Both the position numbers and the translations under genes were made by a program. The notes beneath the pieces are model-generated. The model saw only the letters and a list, made by a program, of their open reading frames with translations. It was not told the DNA's origin and made no database searches. From the NCBI GenBank assembly GCA_946481445.1, contig CAMLOA010000086.1:1-7258 (forward strand): a stretch of DNA of 7,258 bases, written 5' to 3'. Positions 1 through 5,805 of the stretch are shown in pieces; the first letter of the stretch is position 1; each line of letters starts with the position of its first letter. Origin of the DNA: an uncultured Devosia sp. (lineage in GTDB: Bacteria > Pseudomonadota > Alphaproteobacteria > Rhizobiales > Devosiaceae).

Positions 1-112
1 ATTGCCGCGTGTGAGCAGAAGCCGGATCCAAAAGTCGCGCAGCTCGAGAAAGAGGCCACAACCGTGTCCCTTGGCCGCCGGCAAGAATTACAGGTACTAT
101 GTTTTCACGCAT
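1..112 (-). CDS. manC: Mannose-1-phosphate guanylyltransferase, N-terminal fragment (runs off left edge; possibly broken)
   Basis: Reading the minus strand from the ATG at 112 gives MRENIVPVILAGGQGTRLWP, followed by LSRAAR. This is the N-terminal nucleotide-binding signature (LAGGxGTRLWPLSR) of the ManC/XanB/NoeJ family, which makes GDP-mannose from mannose-1-phosphate and GTP in the cytoplasm. The frame stays open to the window edge (37 codons). In the family the signature is normally followed at once by PKQF. Here residues 27-37 read LLDPASAHTRQ, so recognisable similarity stops near position 35. The gene may be truncated, frameshifted or rearranged there, or be an unusual member. It diverges from the phosphomannomutase gene at 494, the preceding enzyme of the same pathway, which supports the assignment. 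No strong Shine-Dalgarno is visible. The N-terminal identity is fairly sure; intactness is doubtful. Confidence 0.6.
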   Translation of the reverse strand, partial: MRENIVPVILAGGQGTRLWPLSRAARLLDPASAHTRQ

Positions 113-493
113 GGTAATCGCTTTCAGCGCTGACGAGGTTGCATACCACTTTCACGGTTATTCATAGTCCAAAGATTGGAAAGTAGTTAAGCGCCATAAA
201 CAATGCAGGCCTGCTAGACTGCTCGGGGCCCAAACGGGAAACTTTGCGATCGATTGGGGAAGTGCTTAGGGAGCTTGTGTTCCACGACCATACCGTTTCT
301 CCAATTGCGGCCCCCTCGTTGGCCAGTCTCTTGGCCGCCGCCGGCGATGGTTGGCAGAGCGTTTCTTCACACTGTGGTTTTTCGATTTGCGTCGCACCGG
401 ACGGCCAAGTGCCTTGAGTGCGCCGCCTGAGCAATGACAGTATAAGACCTCTCCCTGCGCCCGCCGCGCCGACACAGCCAAAGAGTGATGTGA
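113..493. other. Divergent intergenic region between manC and manB
   Basis: These 381 bases separate two divergent starts and should hold promoters for both. The stretch around 145-210 is visibly AT-richer than its surroundings. On the plus strand a good -10 hexamer, TATAAG (441-446), lies about 50 bases before the manB start. The nearest -35-like hexamer, TTGAGT (414-419), is 21 bases away, which is too far for an ordinary sigma-70 promoter, so an activator may be needed or the match may be chance. The minus-strand open frames here (162-434 and 266-481) resemble no family I know, have an arginine/serine-rich random look and lack ribosome binding sites. I do not call them genes. Confidence 0.5.
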
Positions 494-1900
494 ATGATTG
501 AATCGTCCAGCCTTAAGTTTGGAACGAGCGGACTACGGGGGCTTTCGGCTGAGCTCCAGGGGCCCGAGGCACGACGCTATGTTGCGGCGTTCCTTCGCCA
601 TTTGCGGGCTATAGGCCAGGTAGGCAGAGGACGGGTCTATTTGGGTCGCGACTTCCGCCAGTCCAGTCCGGCGATTGTGCGAGACTGTGCCACTAGCATC
701 GCGGCCGCCGGCCTCACCCCGATAGACTGCGGGCCGGTTCCAACGCCAGCGCTGGCGCTGCACGCAATGGCGGACATGTGTCCGGCCATAATGGTAACGG
801 GTAGCCACATCCCCGAAGATCGCAACGGCCTAAAGTTCTACTTGCCAACCGGAGAGATCGGCAAAGCCGATGAGCTTGGCATCTTGTCGGCGCTCAGGGA
901 TGACGACGTCGGCGTCGAGAGCGATGTCCTGGACGATCAATGGGCCATCGCCTTGGAGAGATACCGGGACCGTTTCGCAGGCCTGTTGCCGGCTGGTGCG
1001 CTTAGTGGGTTGCGCATCGGCGTGTTTGAACATTCAACGGTCGGACGGGACGTTTTGGGCGAAATCCTCCGTGCAGCCGGCGCAGAAACGGTCGGCCTCG
1101 GTCGGATTAACGGGTTCGTTGCAGTCGATACCGAAGCATTTGACGATGAGGTCTTCAAGCCGCTGTCAGAATGGCTCCGAACACATCGGCTCGACGCCAT
1201 TGTCTCTGCTGATGGCGACGCCGACAGGCCGCTGCTGATGGCTGATGATGGTCAGTTCGTGCGGGGCGATGTGCTTGGCCTGCTGACAGCGCGTTTTTTG
1301 GGAGCTGACAGTGTGGTGACACCGGTCACCTCCAACTCAGCTATCGAGCGCACGGGCTATTTTGGCACTGTGGTCAGGACGCGCGTGGGGTCTCCCTACG
1401 TTGTGGCAGAGATGGAAAGCGCTCCTGGAGCCGTCGTCGGTTTCGAGGCGAATGGTGGCACGCTCGTTGGTGACGGGTTTGCCGGCCTTCCAGCGCTGCC
1501 GACACGGGACGCCGTCCTGCCTCTCTTGGCGACCTTGGGTCTGGCCGCGCGCGGCAATGTCAGGGTTTCAGCACTGGTCGCTGAGCTTCCACTCCAATGC
1601 GCCCTGGCCAGTCGGATCCAGGATGTGCCAAGCGAAGCAAGCTCCGCGTTTCTTGGGCGTCTAAAGGACGACCAGGCCTACGCCGACGCGTTCTTTGCGC
1701 CGCATGGCATAGCGGGCCTCAGTACTATTGATGGTCCTCAGTTCCGGACCCAATCCGGCGACATGGTTCACTTCCGTGCGTCGGGGAACGCGCCAGAGCT
1801 GCGCTGCTACGTGGAGGGTAGCACGCCGCAGGTCGCGGAGTCCCTGCTGACATGGGCCATTCGCGCCGCGGCCAAGGGTGTCGGCCGTAGCGCAGATTGA
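494..1900 (+). CDS. manB: Phosphomannomutase (alpha-D-phosphohexomutase family, NoeK/ManB type)
   Basis: This cytoplasmic enzyme interconverts mannose-6-phosphate and mannose-1-phosphate, the step before GDP-mannose formation in polysaccharide synthesis. All four family signatures are present in order: the N-terminal FGTSGLRG (residues 9-16); the active-site loop TGSHIPEDRNG with phosphoserine Ser104; the magnesium loop DGDADR (240-245, Asp240, Asp242, Asp244); the sugar-specificity loop GFEANGG (316-322); and the C-terminal phosphate-binding loop RASGNAPELR (428-437). The RxSGNAPELR form is typical of the bacterial phosphomannomutase branch rather than phosphoglucosamine mutase. The length of 468 residues is normal. 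The ATG at 494 is preceded by a weak AAGAG (481-485) and puts the family's FGTSGLRG motif at the usual distance. By hand count only 29 of the first 50 codons end in G or C, against 41 of 50 in the DUF192 gene at 4459, suggesting a different origin from the genes to the right. Phosphoglucomutase activity cannot be excluded. Confidence 0.88.
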   Translation: MIESSSLKFGTSGLRGLSAELQGPEARRYVAAFLRHLRAIGQVGRGRVYLGRDFRQSSPAIVRDCATSIAAAGLTPIDCGPVPTPALALHAMADMCPAIMVTGSHIPEDRNGLKFYLPTGEIGKADELGILSALRDDDVGVESDVLDDQWAIALERYRDRFAGLLPAGALSGLRIGVFEHSTVGRDVLGEILRAAGAETVGLGRINGFVAVDTEAFDDEVFKPLSEWLRTHRLDAIVSADGDADRPLLMADDGQFVRGDVLGLLTARFLGADSVVTPVTSNSAIERTGYFGTVVRTRVGSPYVVAEMESAPGAVVGFEANGGTLVGDGFAGLPALPTRDAVLPLLATLGLAARGNVRVSALVAELPLQCALASRIQDVPSEASSAFLGRLKDDQAYADAFFAPHGIAGLSTIDGPQFRTQSGDMVHFRASGNAPELRCYVEGSTPQVAESLLTWAIRAAAKGVGRSAD

Positions 1901-2324
1901 GCGATCCCGTCGAGCGCACCGCCCCAGGGTACCCGTGTGAGAGCCCCACCGCCTCAACCAACGAAATTCAGGCAGGGACCTAAAGACGCGGCACCGCTTG
2001 GCTGCACTCTGTCAGCATGAAGAGCTCCAGTCCGGCTCTCATTGGTCGGTAACCAGCTGCCCTTGTCGCCGGGCCGTCGCGTGCGGTGGACTCGACGGGT
2101 CGCACCGACCGATGTCGGTGGATCAGGCTAAGCACCATCGCCTCGAAATCTGGGACTAGGCTTATTCAACGCCGGGAAGGCGACTGCGACTTATCGGCGT
2201 GCGGCGGTCAGTGCTATGCTAAGTTACGCTAAGGATGGGATTTAACGGGCACAAATCCTGCCACCCGCTATACCGACTAGCAGGCCCACCTATAGGGCCG
2301 TAATTTCTCGAAAGCCGTTAGAGG
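1901..2324. other. Gene-free stretch between manB and the tRNA-Glu pair
   Basis: About 424 bases without a gene I can support. A minus-strand frame at 1980-2138 (52 codons from ATG) has no ribosome binding site and no family resemblance. There is a perfect 7-bp hairpin at 2103-2120, a weaker GGCCC/GGGCC hairpin at 2283-2299, and the hexamer GCTAAG twice, 10 bases apart (2218-2223 and 2228-2233). No transposase remnant or clear terminal inverted repeat was found. Long non-coding tracts beside a tRNA 3' end are common at integration sites, but no attachment-site duplication is visible inside this window. Confidence 0.5.
2103..2120. other. Perfect 7-bp hairpin
   Basis: CACCGAC, the loop CGAT, then GTCGGTG form a GC-rich stem-loop about 200 bases after the manB stop codon. 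No T-run follows on either strand, so it is not a textbook intrinsic terminator. It may be a weak terminator, an operator-like palindrome or chance. Confidence 0.3.
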
Positions 2325-2399
2325 TGGTACGCCCAAGGGGAATCGAACCCCTGTTTACGCCGTGAGAGGGCGTCGTCCTGACCGCTAGACGATGGGCGC
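2325..2399 (-). tRNA. tRNA-Glu, anticodon CTC
   Basis: A full cloverleaf folds on the minus strand from 2399. The acceptor stem is GCGCCCA/TGGGCGT with a terminal G-U pair, the D-stem GTC/GAC, the anticodon stem ACGCC/GGCGT with loop CTCTCAC, and the T-arm AGGGG-TTCGATT-CCCCT. The anticodon is at 2364-2366. Discriminator A and an encoded CCA (2325-2327) complete 75 bases. It decodes GAG codons. It is the downstream member of a tandem pair and probably shares the transcript of tRNA-Glu(TTC), 47 bases upstream. No clear intrinsic terminator is visible after it. Its 3' end faces the compositionally different manB region, the side on which a tRNA-targeting island would insert. Confidence 0.96.
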
Positions 2400-2446
2400 A
2401 CGGTCATCGCTTCGACTTCGCCGCATGCTCAAAAGCAGGGGGAAGG

Positions 2447-2521
2447 TGGTACGCCCTAGGGGAATCGAACCCCTCTCTGCACCGTGAAAGGGTGCCGTCC
2501 TAACCGATAGACGAAGGGCGC
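2447..2521 (-). tRNA. tRNA-Glu, anticodon TTC
   Basis: The minus strand from 2521 folds as a cloverleaf: acceptor GCGCCCT/AGGGCGT, anticodon stem GCACC/GGTGC with loop CTTTCAC, and T-arm AGGGG-TTCGATT-CCCCT. The anticodon is at 2486-2488, discriminator A at 2450 and encoded CCA at 2447-2449. It decodes GAA, and GAG by wobble. The anticodon-stem bases differ from those of the CTC copy, while the acceptor and T arms are almost the same. The pair therefore looks like an old tandem duplication that diverged at the anticodon. It is the promoter-proximal gene of the pair. Confidence 0.96.
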
Positions 2522-2538
2522 CTGAGCGCTGTGCCGGT

Positions 2539-2567
2539 CGTATAGTTGGGTCGCTGGCCCAGTGCAA
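2539..2567 (-). promoter_or_regulatory. Sigma-70-type promoter of the tRNA-Glu pair
   Basis: On the minus strand the -35 hexamer TTGCAC (2567-2562) and the -10 hexamer TATACG (2544-2539) are separated by exactly 17 bases. The predicted start is near 2532, about 11 bases before the mature 5' end of tRNA-Glu(TTC). Spacing, strand and position all fit a stable-RNA promoter. It lies 29 bases past the stop codon of the peptidase gene on the same strand. Confidence 0.7.
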
Positions 2568-2595
2568 CCCCATTGAGCGCCCGACGCGAATTTTT

Positions 2596-3072
2596 TCAAC
2601 AGCCCGAGAACGTCACCGGTCGCGTGTAGCCGCGCGGACGGTCGCGCACGTCCACATGGATGAACTGCTTGCCCGGATAGCAGCCGAGCCCGCCGACACT
2701 GCCGGTCCGCATGGCAAAGGCGATCAGCTGGGACTTGTCGACCCCCGGAATGTGGAAATCGGCCGCCATGCACTTGGTGTGGTACGAATTGTCCGCGCCA
2801 CCCGCCGCGGCGTTGTGCTGGCCGTCGCGATAGCCCGAACTCATGATGACTTTCCGACCGAAATGTCCCTCGAATTCCCAGATCAGGAAACGCAGCTTGG
2901 GGGAGAGGCAGAAGGCGTTGACTTCCCGGCTCGATACGAAAGTGCCCCAGTCGCTGCGCTTGCCGGCATAGGCGGCCCCGCTCGAGCTGGCGAAGATGGC
3001 CATGGGTACGCAGGCAGCCAGGCTCAGTGCGCAGACAACGATGGCAGCGATGGAACGCAGGGCAGGAGGCAT
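2596..3072 (-). CDS. Putative lipoprotein with M15/YcbK-like peptidase domain
   Basis: The protein resembles the YcbK/Peptidase_M15_3 group, zinc enzymes related to D-Ala-D-Ala carboxypeptidases that act on peptidoglycan in the cell envelope. From the ATG at 3072 (158 residues) it opens with a short arginine-containing segment, a hydrophobic run and the lipobox LAAC (Cys21), so it is probably a lipid-anchored envelope protein. The domain shows SSGYRDGQHN (78-87), then SYHTKCMAAD with His98 and Asp105, and FIHVDV with His139. These match the three zinc ligands in the HxxxxxxD...H pattern. A TTG start at 3120 would add 16 residues ahead of the signal peptide. I prefer the ATG because it puts the signal sequence at the N-terminus, although neither start has a good ribosome binding site. 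It may be transcribed from its own promoter, since an inverted repeat separates it from gloA. Confidence 0.78.
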   Translation of the reverse strand: MPPALRSIAAIVVCALSLAACVPMAIFASSSGAAYAGKRSDWGTFVSSREVNAFCLSPKLRFLIWEFEGHFGRKVIMSSGYRDGQHNAAAGGADNSYHTKCMAADFHIPGVDKSQLIAFAMRTGSVGGLGCYPGKQFIHVDVRDRPRGYTRPVTFSGC

Positions 3073-3156
3073 AGGCGACAGTCCGATCGGGCCCGGTTGT
3101 TGCGGCAATGCAACAGGCAATGGGCGGTCCAGGTCGGTCGCTAAAATACGATCGGT

Positions 3157-3192
3157 TTCGCTAACCGCGGCCTAAGCACCACGGTTAGCGAA
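3157..3192. repeat. 11-bp perfect inverted repeat between gloA and the M15 gene
   Basis: TTCGCTAACCG (3157-3167) and its exact complement CGGTTAGCGAA (3182-3192) are separated by 14 bases. The element lies 35 bases beyond the gloA stop and 84 bases before the M15 start, both on the minus strand. Transcribed leftward it forms a strong stem followed about 10 bases later by TTTT, so it could end the gloA transcript. The T-run is too distant for a classical terminator. An operator for the M15 gene is the alternative. Confidence 0.55.
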
Positions 3193-3227
3193 GTGTTGAC
3201 GATGGGCGCTTCGATACCCGCAGTCCC

Positions 3228-3644
3228 TCACCACTTGCCGGTGTTTGGCATGCTCAGCCAGGGTTCCTGCGGGGGCAGGGTGCCATCCTGGATCAGTTCG
3301 ACCGAAATCCCATCCGGGGAGCGGACGAAGGCCATGTGCCCGTCCCGCGGCGGACGGTTGATGGTCACGCCCATGTCCATCAGGTGCTGGCAGAGCGCGT
3401 AGATATCCTTCACCCGATAGGCCAGGTGCCCGAAGTTCCGGCCGCCGGTATATTCCTCGGGATCCCAGTTGTAGGTGAGTTCCACTTCGCCGCCGGCATC
3501 GCCCGGCGCCCGAAGGAAGATGAGCGTGTAGCGACCTTTCTCGTTCTCGCTGCGGCGCACTTCCTCGAGGCCAAGGCCCTCGCAATAAAAGCGAAGGCTG
3601 TCCTCGACATTGCTCACGCGGACCATGGTGTGCAGGTACTGCAT
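3228..3644 (-). CDS. gloA: Lactoylglutathione lyase (glyoxalase I)
   Basis: This cytosolic metalloenzyme converts the hemithioacetal of methylglyoxal and glutathione to S-lactoylglutathione, the first step of methylglyoxal detoxification. The 138 residues form the usual pair of VOC (beta-alpha-beta-beta-beta) modules. The metal ligands can be placed at His5 (YLHTMVRV), Glu55 (VELTYNW), His73 (GHLAYRV) and Glu116 (SVELIQ). This matches the His-Glu-His-Glu set and spacing of Escherichia coli GloA, and the family phrases FYCEGLGL and NFGHLAYRV are intact. The short form without the eukaryotic insertions suggests the Ni/Co-type class, though metal use cannot be read from sequence. The ATG at 3644 follows GGGAG with a 9-base spacer. 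It is divergent from the cold-shock gene across a 179-base shared upstream region. Confidence 0.93.
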   Translation of the reverse strand: MQYLHTMVRVSNVEDSLRFYCEGLGLEEVRRSENEKGRYTLIFLRAPGDAGGEVELTYNWDPEEYTGGRNFGHLAYRVKDIYALCQHLMDMGVTINRPPRDGHMAFVRSPDGISVELIQDGTLPPQEPWLSMPNTGKW

Positions 3645-3823
3645 TGGCGGCTACTCCCGTTGGTTTGGCTTTCGCACCGGCCTAGCAAGCCCGCCGGAGG
3701 CCCGCAACCGCCGCGGCTGTAACAAATCGCTAAGAACTCCTTAACAAGTCGGCCTGAATCGGACACAGTAATCCGATGTGGAGTACCTCGCGGAGGCGGG
3801 GCGAGTACGAGGGTTTGGGGAAT

Positions 3824-4447
3824 ATGGGGGCCAAGTTCAGCGGCGAAGGCGACCAGCCGGCGACCCTGTCCAGCGAGACGGGCGCGCTGGATCAGCCGTC
3901 CGCAGCGGGAAAGTCTGGCGACACGGGTCTCGACACCATCGAGATCGCCGGGTCCATCAAGTGGTTCGATGCCGGCAAGGGCTTCGGCTTCATCGTCCCG
4001 GACAATGGCATGCCCGATGTGCTGCTGCATGTCACCTGCCTGCGCCGCGACGGGTACCAGACAGCCTATGAAGGCGCCCGTATCGTGGTTGAAGCGCTCA
4101 ATCGCCCCGGCGGCCTGCAGGCGTTCCGCATCGTTTCGATGGACGAATCCACCGCCCGCCACCCGGCACAGATGCCGGCCCCGCGCACCCATGTCGTGGT
4201 CGAGCCGACCTCGGGCATGGTCCGGCTGGAGGTGAAGTGGTTCAACCGCATCCGCGGTTTCGGCTTCCTCTCGGCAGGCGAGGGGACGCCCGACGTCTTC
4301 GTGCATATGGAGACGCTGCGCCGCTTCGGCATAACCGAGTTGCGGCCGGGCCAGCACGTCCTGGTGCGCTATGGCAACGGTCCCAAGGGCCTTATGGTCG
4401 CCGAAATCCGGCCCGATGGTTGGGGCGACGCACCGTCCTCCCACTAG
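3824..4447 (+). CDS. Twin cold-shock-domain protein (CspC/CspD-like)
   Basis: Two cold-shock domains lie in one 207-residue chain. The first spans about residues 41-106 (IKWFDAGKGFGFI, RNP1 at 52-57; RNP2 VLLHV at 66-70). The second spans about 132-196 (VKWFNRIRGFGFL, RNP1 at 144-149; RNP2 VFVHM at 158-162). They bind single-stranded nucleic acid and would act as RNA chaperones in the cytoplasm. The acidic, polar N-terminal 40 residues and the linker 107-131 look disordered. This two-domain layout is known from Caulobacter CspC/CspD, of which CspD is a stationary-phase protein. I chose ATG 3824, preceded by GAGGG at 3809-3813. The in-frame ATG at 3776 lacks a ribosome binding site and would add 16 residues that look like translated leader. 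The long upstream tract may be an untranslated leader, as in other csp mRNAs. Probably co-transcribed with the DUF192 gene. Confidence 0.87.
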   Translation: MGAKFSGEGDQPATLSSETGALDQPSAAGKSGDTGLDTIEIAGSIKWFDAGKGFGFIVPDNGMPDVLLHVTCLRRDGYQTAYEGARIVVEALNRPGGLQAFRIVSMDESTARHPAQMPAPRTHVVVEPTSGMVRLEVKWFNRIRGFGFLSAGEGTPDVFVHMETLRRFGITELRPGQHVLVRYGNGPKGLMVAEIRPDGWGDAPSSH

Positions 4448-4450
4448 GAA
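4446..4450 (+). promoter_or_regulatory. Shine-Dalgarno of the DUF192 gene overlapping the cold-shock stop codon
   Basis: AGGAA starts inside the TAG stop (4445-4447) of the cold-shock gene and lies 8 bases before the ATG at 4459. A terminating ribosome would sit on the site, so translational coupling is likely. It also decides the DUF192 start against the longer open frame that begins at 4237. Confidence 0.6.
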
Positions 4451-4458
4451 TTTCCACC

Positions 4459-4929
4459 ATGAGTCTGCCCGTCCCAGGCCTTGCCCCTGTGCTGCGCAAT
4501 GCCGTGCTCGCCCTTGCCCTGCTGTCCGCTTCGGCCGCGCTGGGCGAGGAGCTGACGCTGACCACCAAGTCGGGGGAGTATCGGTTCGAGGTCGACGTGG
4601 TGGATACGCCCGAATCGCGGGCGCAGGGCCTGATGTTCGTGACGGAACTGGCCGAGGACGCGGGCATGCTCTTCGACTTCAAGGAGGAGCGGCCGGTATC
4701 GTTCTGGATGCGCAATACCTTCATTCCGCTCGACATGATCTTCATCGGTGCCGACGGCGTGGTGAAGAATATCCACGTCAATGCCCGACCGCATGACGTC
4801 ACGTCGATCCCGTCCGGGTCGCCGGTGCAGTTCGTGCTGGAGATTCCGGGAGGGCGCTCGGTCGAAATCGGTCTCGAGCCGGGCGACACGATGGCCCATG
4901 CCCGCGTGGCAGTGCCGGCCGCCCAGTGA
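4459..4929 (+). CDS. Secreted DUF192 family protein
   Basis: A 156-residue exported protein of the COG1430/DUF192 family, whose function is not established. Residues 1-29 form a Sec signal peptide (Arg13, hydrophobic AVLALALLSASAA, likely cleavage near Gly29-Glu30), so the mature domain should be periplasmic. The DUF192 signatures appear in order: RAQGLMF (54-60), GMLFDF (69-74), FWMRNT (82-87), IPLDMIFI (89-96), then a C-terminal VLEIPGG. The start at 4459 has AGGAA at an 8-base spacing, whereas upstream extension would read out-of-frame cold-shock coding sequence. It follows the twin cold-shock gene by 11 bases and is probably in its operon. From memory this pairing recurs in alphaproteobacteria. 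Codons are strongly GC-ending (41 of the first 50). It ends 3 bases from the stop of the convergent PAQR gene. Confidence 0.87.
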   Translation: MSLPVPGLAPVLRNAVLALALLSASAALGEELTLTTKSGEYRFEVDVVDTPESRAQGLMFVTELAEDAGMLFDFKEERPVSFWMRNTFIPLDMIFIGADGVVKNIHVNARPHDVTSIPSGSPVQFVLEIPGGRSVEIGLEPGDTMAHARVAVPAAQ

Positions 4930-4932
4930 AGG

Positions 4933-5616
4933 CTAGAGTCGGTTGATGACCATGCAGTCGATCACTGCCCACAGGTGAAGGCTCGCACCGCACACGACAA
5001 AGACGTGCCACAGCGCATTCTGGAACTTCAGCCTTTCCCACAGGTGAAAGATGATTCCGAGCGAGTAGGTGACACCCCCGGCCAGCAGCAGCCAGAGCGT
5101 GGTGGCCGGCAAGGTCTGGGCCAATGACTGGAACACCAGCACACCGCTCCACCCTATGGCCAGATAGAGCGCAATCGCCAACCGGCCGAACCGCTCCGGC
5201 ACAATCAGCTTCAGTGCGACCCCGACCAGCGATGCACCCCAGACGAAGGTCGTCATGAGCGTGCCGGCCGTCGTGCCGCCGATCGCCGCGAGGAAGGGCG
5301 TGTAAGAACCGGCGATGAACAGGAAGATAGCCGCCTGGTCAAACCGCGCGAGAACCCGCTTGATGGGGGATACCGGCCAGAGGTTATAGGCCATCGAGAC
5401 GCCGAGCACGGCGACGAGCGAGCCGATATAGACCACGAGCGATGGCACGGCCTCGGGCGCGGTTTCGATGATGGCGAAGGCCAGCAGGATGGATCCCGCA
5501 GCGATCGCTACGACCAGCCCGAGAGTGTGAACGACACCGTCGACCACCACTTCGGCAATGGTGAACGGCCGCTGCTCGCGGCTCCACCAAGAGTATCTCG
5601 CCGATGGGTCGGACAT
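4933..5616 (-). CDS. PAQR/hemolysin III family membrane protein (YqfA-like) with altered metal site
   Basis: A 227-residue integral inner-membrane protein with about seven hydrophobic segments and the PAQR/HlyIII motifs: EVVVDGVVHTLG (Glu22, Asp26, His30), SMAYN (74-78), the RFDQAAIFLFIAGSYTPF block (Asp93), and ALWHVFVVCGASLH (His204, His214). The family belongs to the CREST group of membrane hydrolase-like proteins. The name hemolysin comes from a Bacillus member and does not show such activity here. Compared with E. coli YqfA as I remember it, LYH has become AYN (Asn78), FDH has become FDQ, and NHAIWH has become QNALWH (Asn200), so two histidines expected to bind zinc are absent. The start at 5616 follows AGGAG (11 bases) and GAGAA, while an upstream extension to 5727 adds non-family sequence. 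It diverges from the ArsR gene. Confidence 0.85.
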   Translation of the reverse strand: MSDPSARYSWWSREQRPFTIAEVVVDGVVHTLGLVVAIAAGSILLAFAIIETAPEAVPSLVVYIGSLVAVLGVSMAYNLWPVSPIKRVLARFDQAAIFLFIAGSYTPFLAAIGGTTAGTLMTTFVWGASLVGVALKLIVPERFGRLAIALYLAIGWSGVLVFQSLAQTLPATTLWLLLAGGVTYSLGIIFHLWERLKFQNALWHVFVVCGASLHLWAVIDCMVINRL

Positions 5617-5805
5617 GGTTCTCAATTCTCCTGATGGCACTCTGGCGCCAGGATGTGACCAGATTATTGCGCTTGGGGCCGGTTCCGGCGGCATCGTAAA
5701 GCGATGGGCAACGCTTCTGGTGAACAACCGGTTGCCGCATACCTGCCGATGCTTGACGAGTAATCGGCCCGTTACCTAAGGAGCAGGCAGCATTCCGGAG
5801 TGCCC

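Noticed and set aside
1..117. Plus-strand frame ending in TAA at 115-117 as the tail of another gene
   Set aside because: The opposite strand carries the unmistakable nucleotidyltransferase signature over 35-112, so this frame is its shadow. Only bases 1-34 could belong to something else.
162..481. Two minus-strand open frames (90 and 71 codons) between manC and manB
   Set aside because: No ribosome binding site, random-looking composition, no family resemblance, and they lie in a region needed for divergent promoters.
1980..2138. Minus-strand 52-codon frame as a small gene
   Set aside because: No Shine-Dalgarno, no recognisable family and no supporting context.
2656..3144. Plus-strand 162-codon frame opposite the M15 gene
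   Set aside because: Antisense shadow of a protein with an intact signal peptide and catalytic motifs.
2128..3181. The 10-mer CTAAGCACCA at 2128-2137 and 3172-3181 as a repeat
   Set aside because: Several shared 10-mers are expected by chance in a window this long, and the flanks do not match.
3776..3823. Upstream ATG for the cold-shock gene
   Set aside because: No ribosome binding site, and the extra 16 residues look like translated leader. GAGGG precedes the ATG at 3824.
3614..4444. Long minus-strand frame (276 codons) across the cold-shock gene
   Set aside because: Shadow frame of a GC-rich gene. The plus strand encodes two complete cold-shock domains and the minus translation resembles nothing.
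4237..4458. Extended N-terminus for the DUF192 protein
   Set aside because: It reads the cold-shock coding region out of frame and would bury the signal peptide. AGGAA sits before the ATG at 4459.
5753..5781. TTGACG (5753-5758) as the -35 of the ArsR promoter
   Set aside because: No acceptable -10 hexamer at 16-18 bases; the sequence there is a poor match, so I do not call a promoter.
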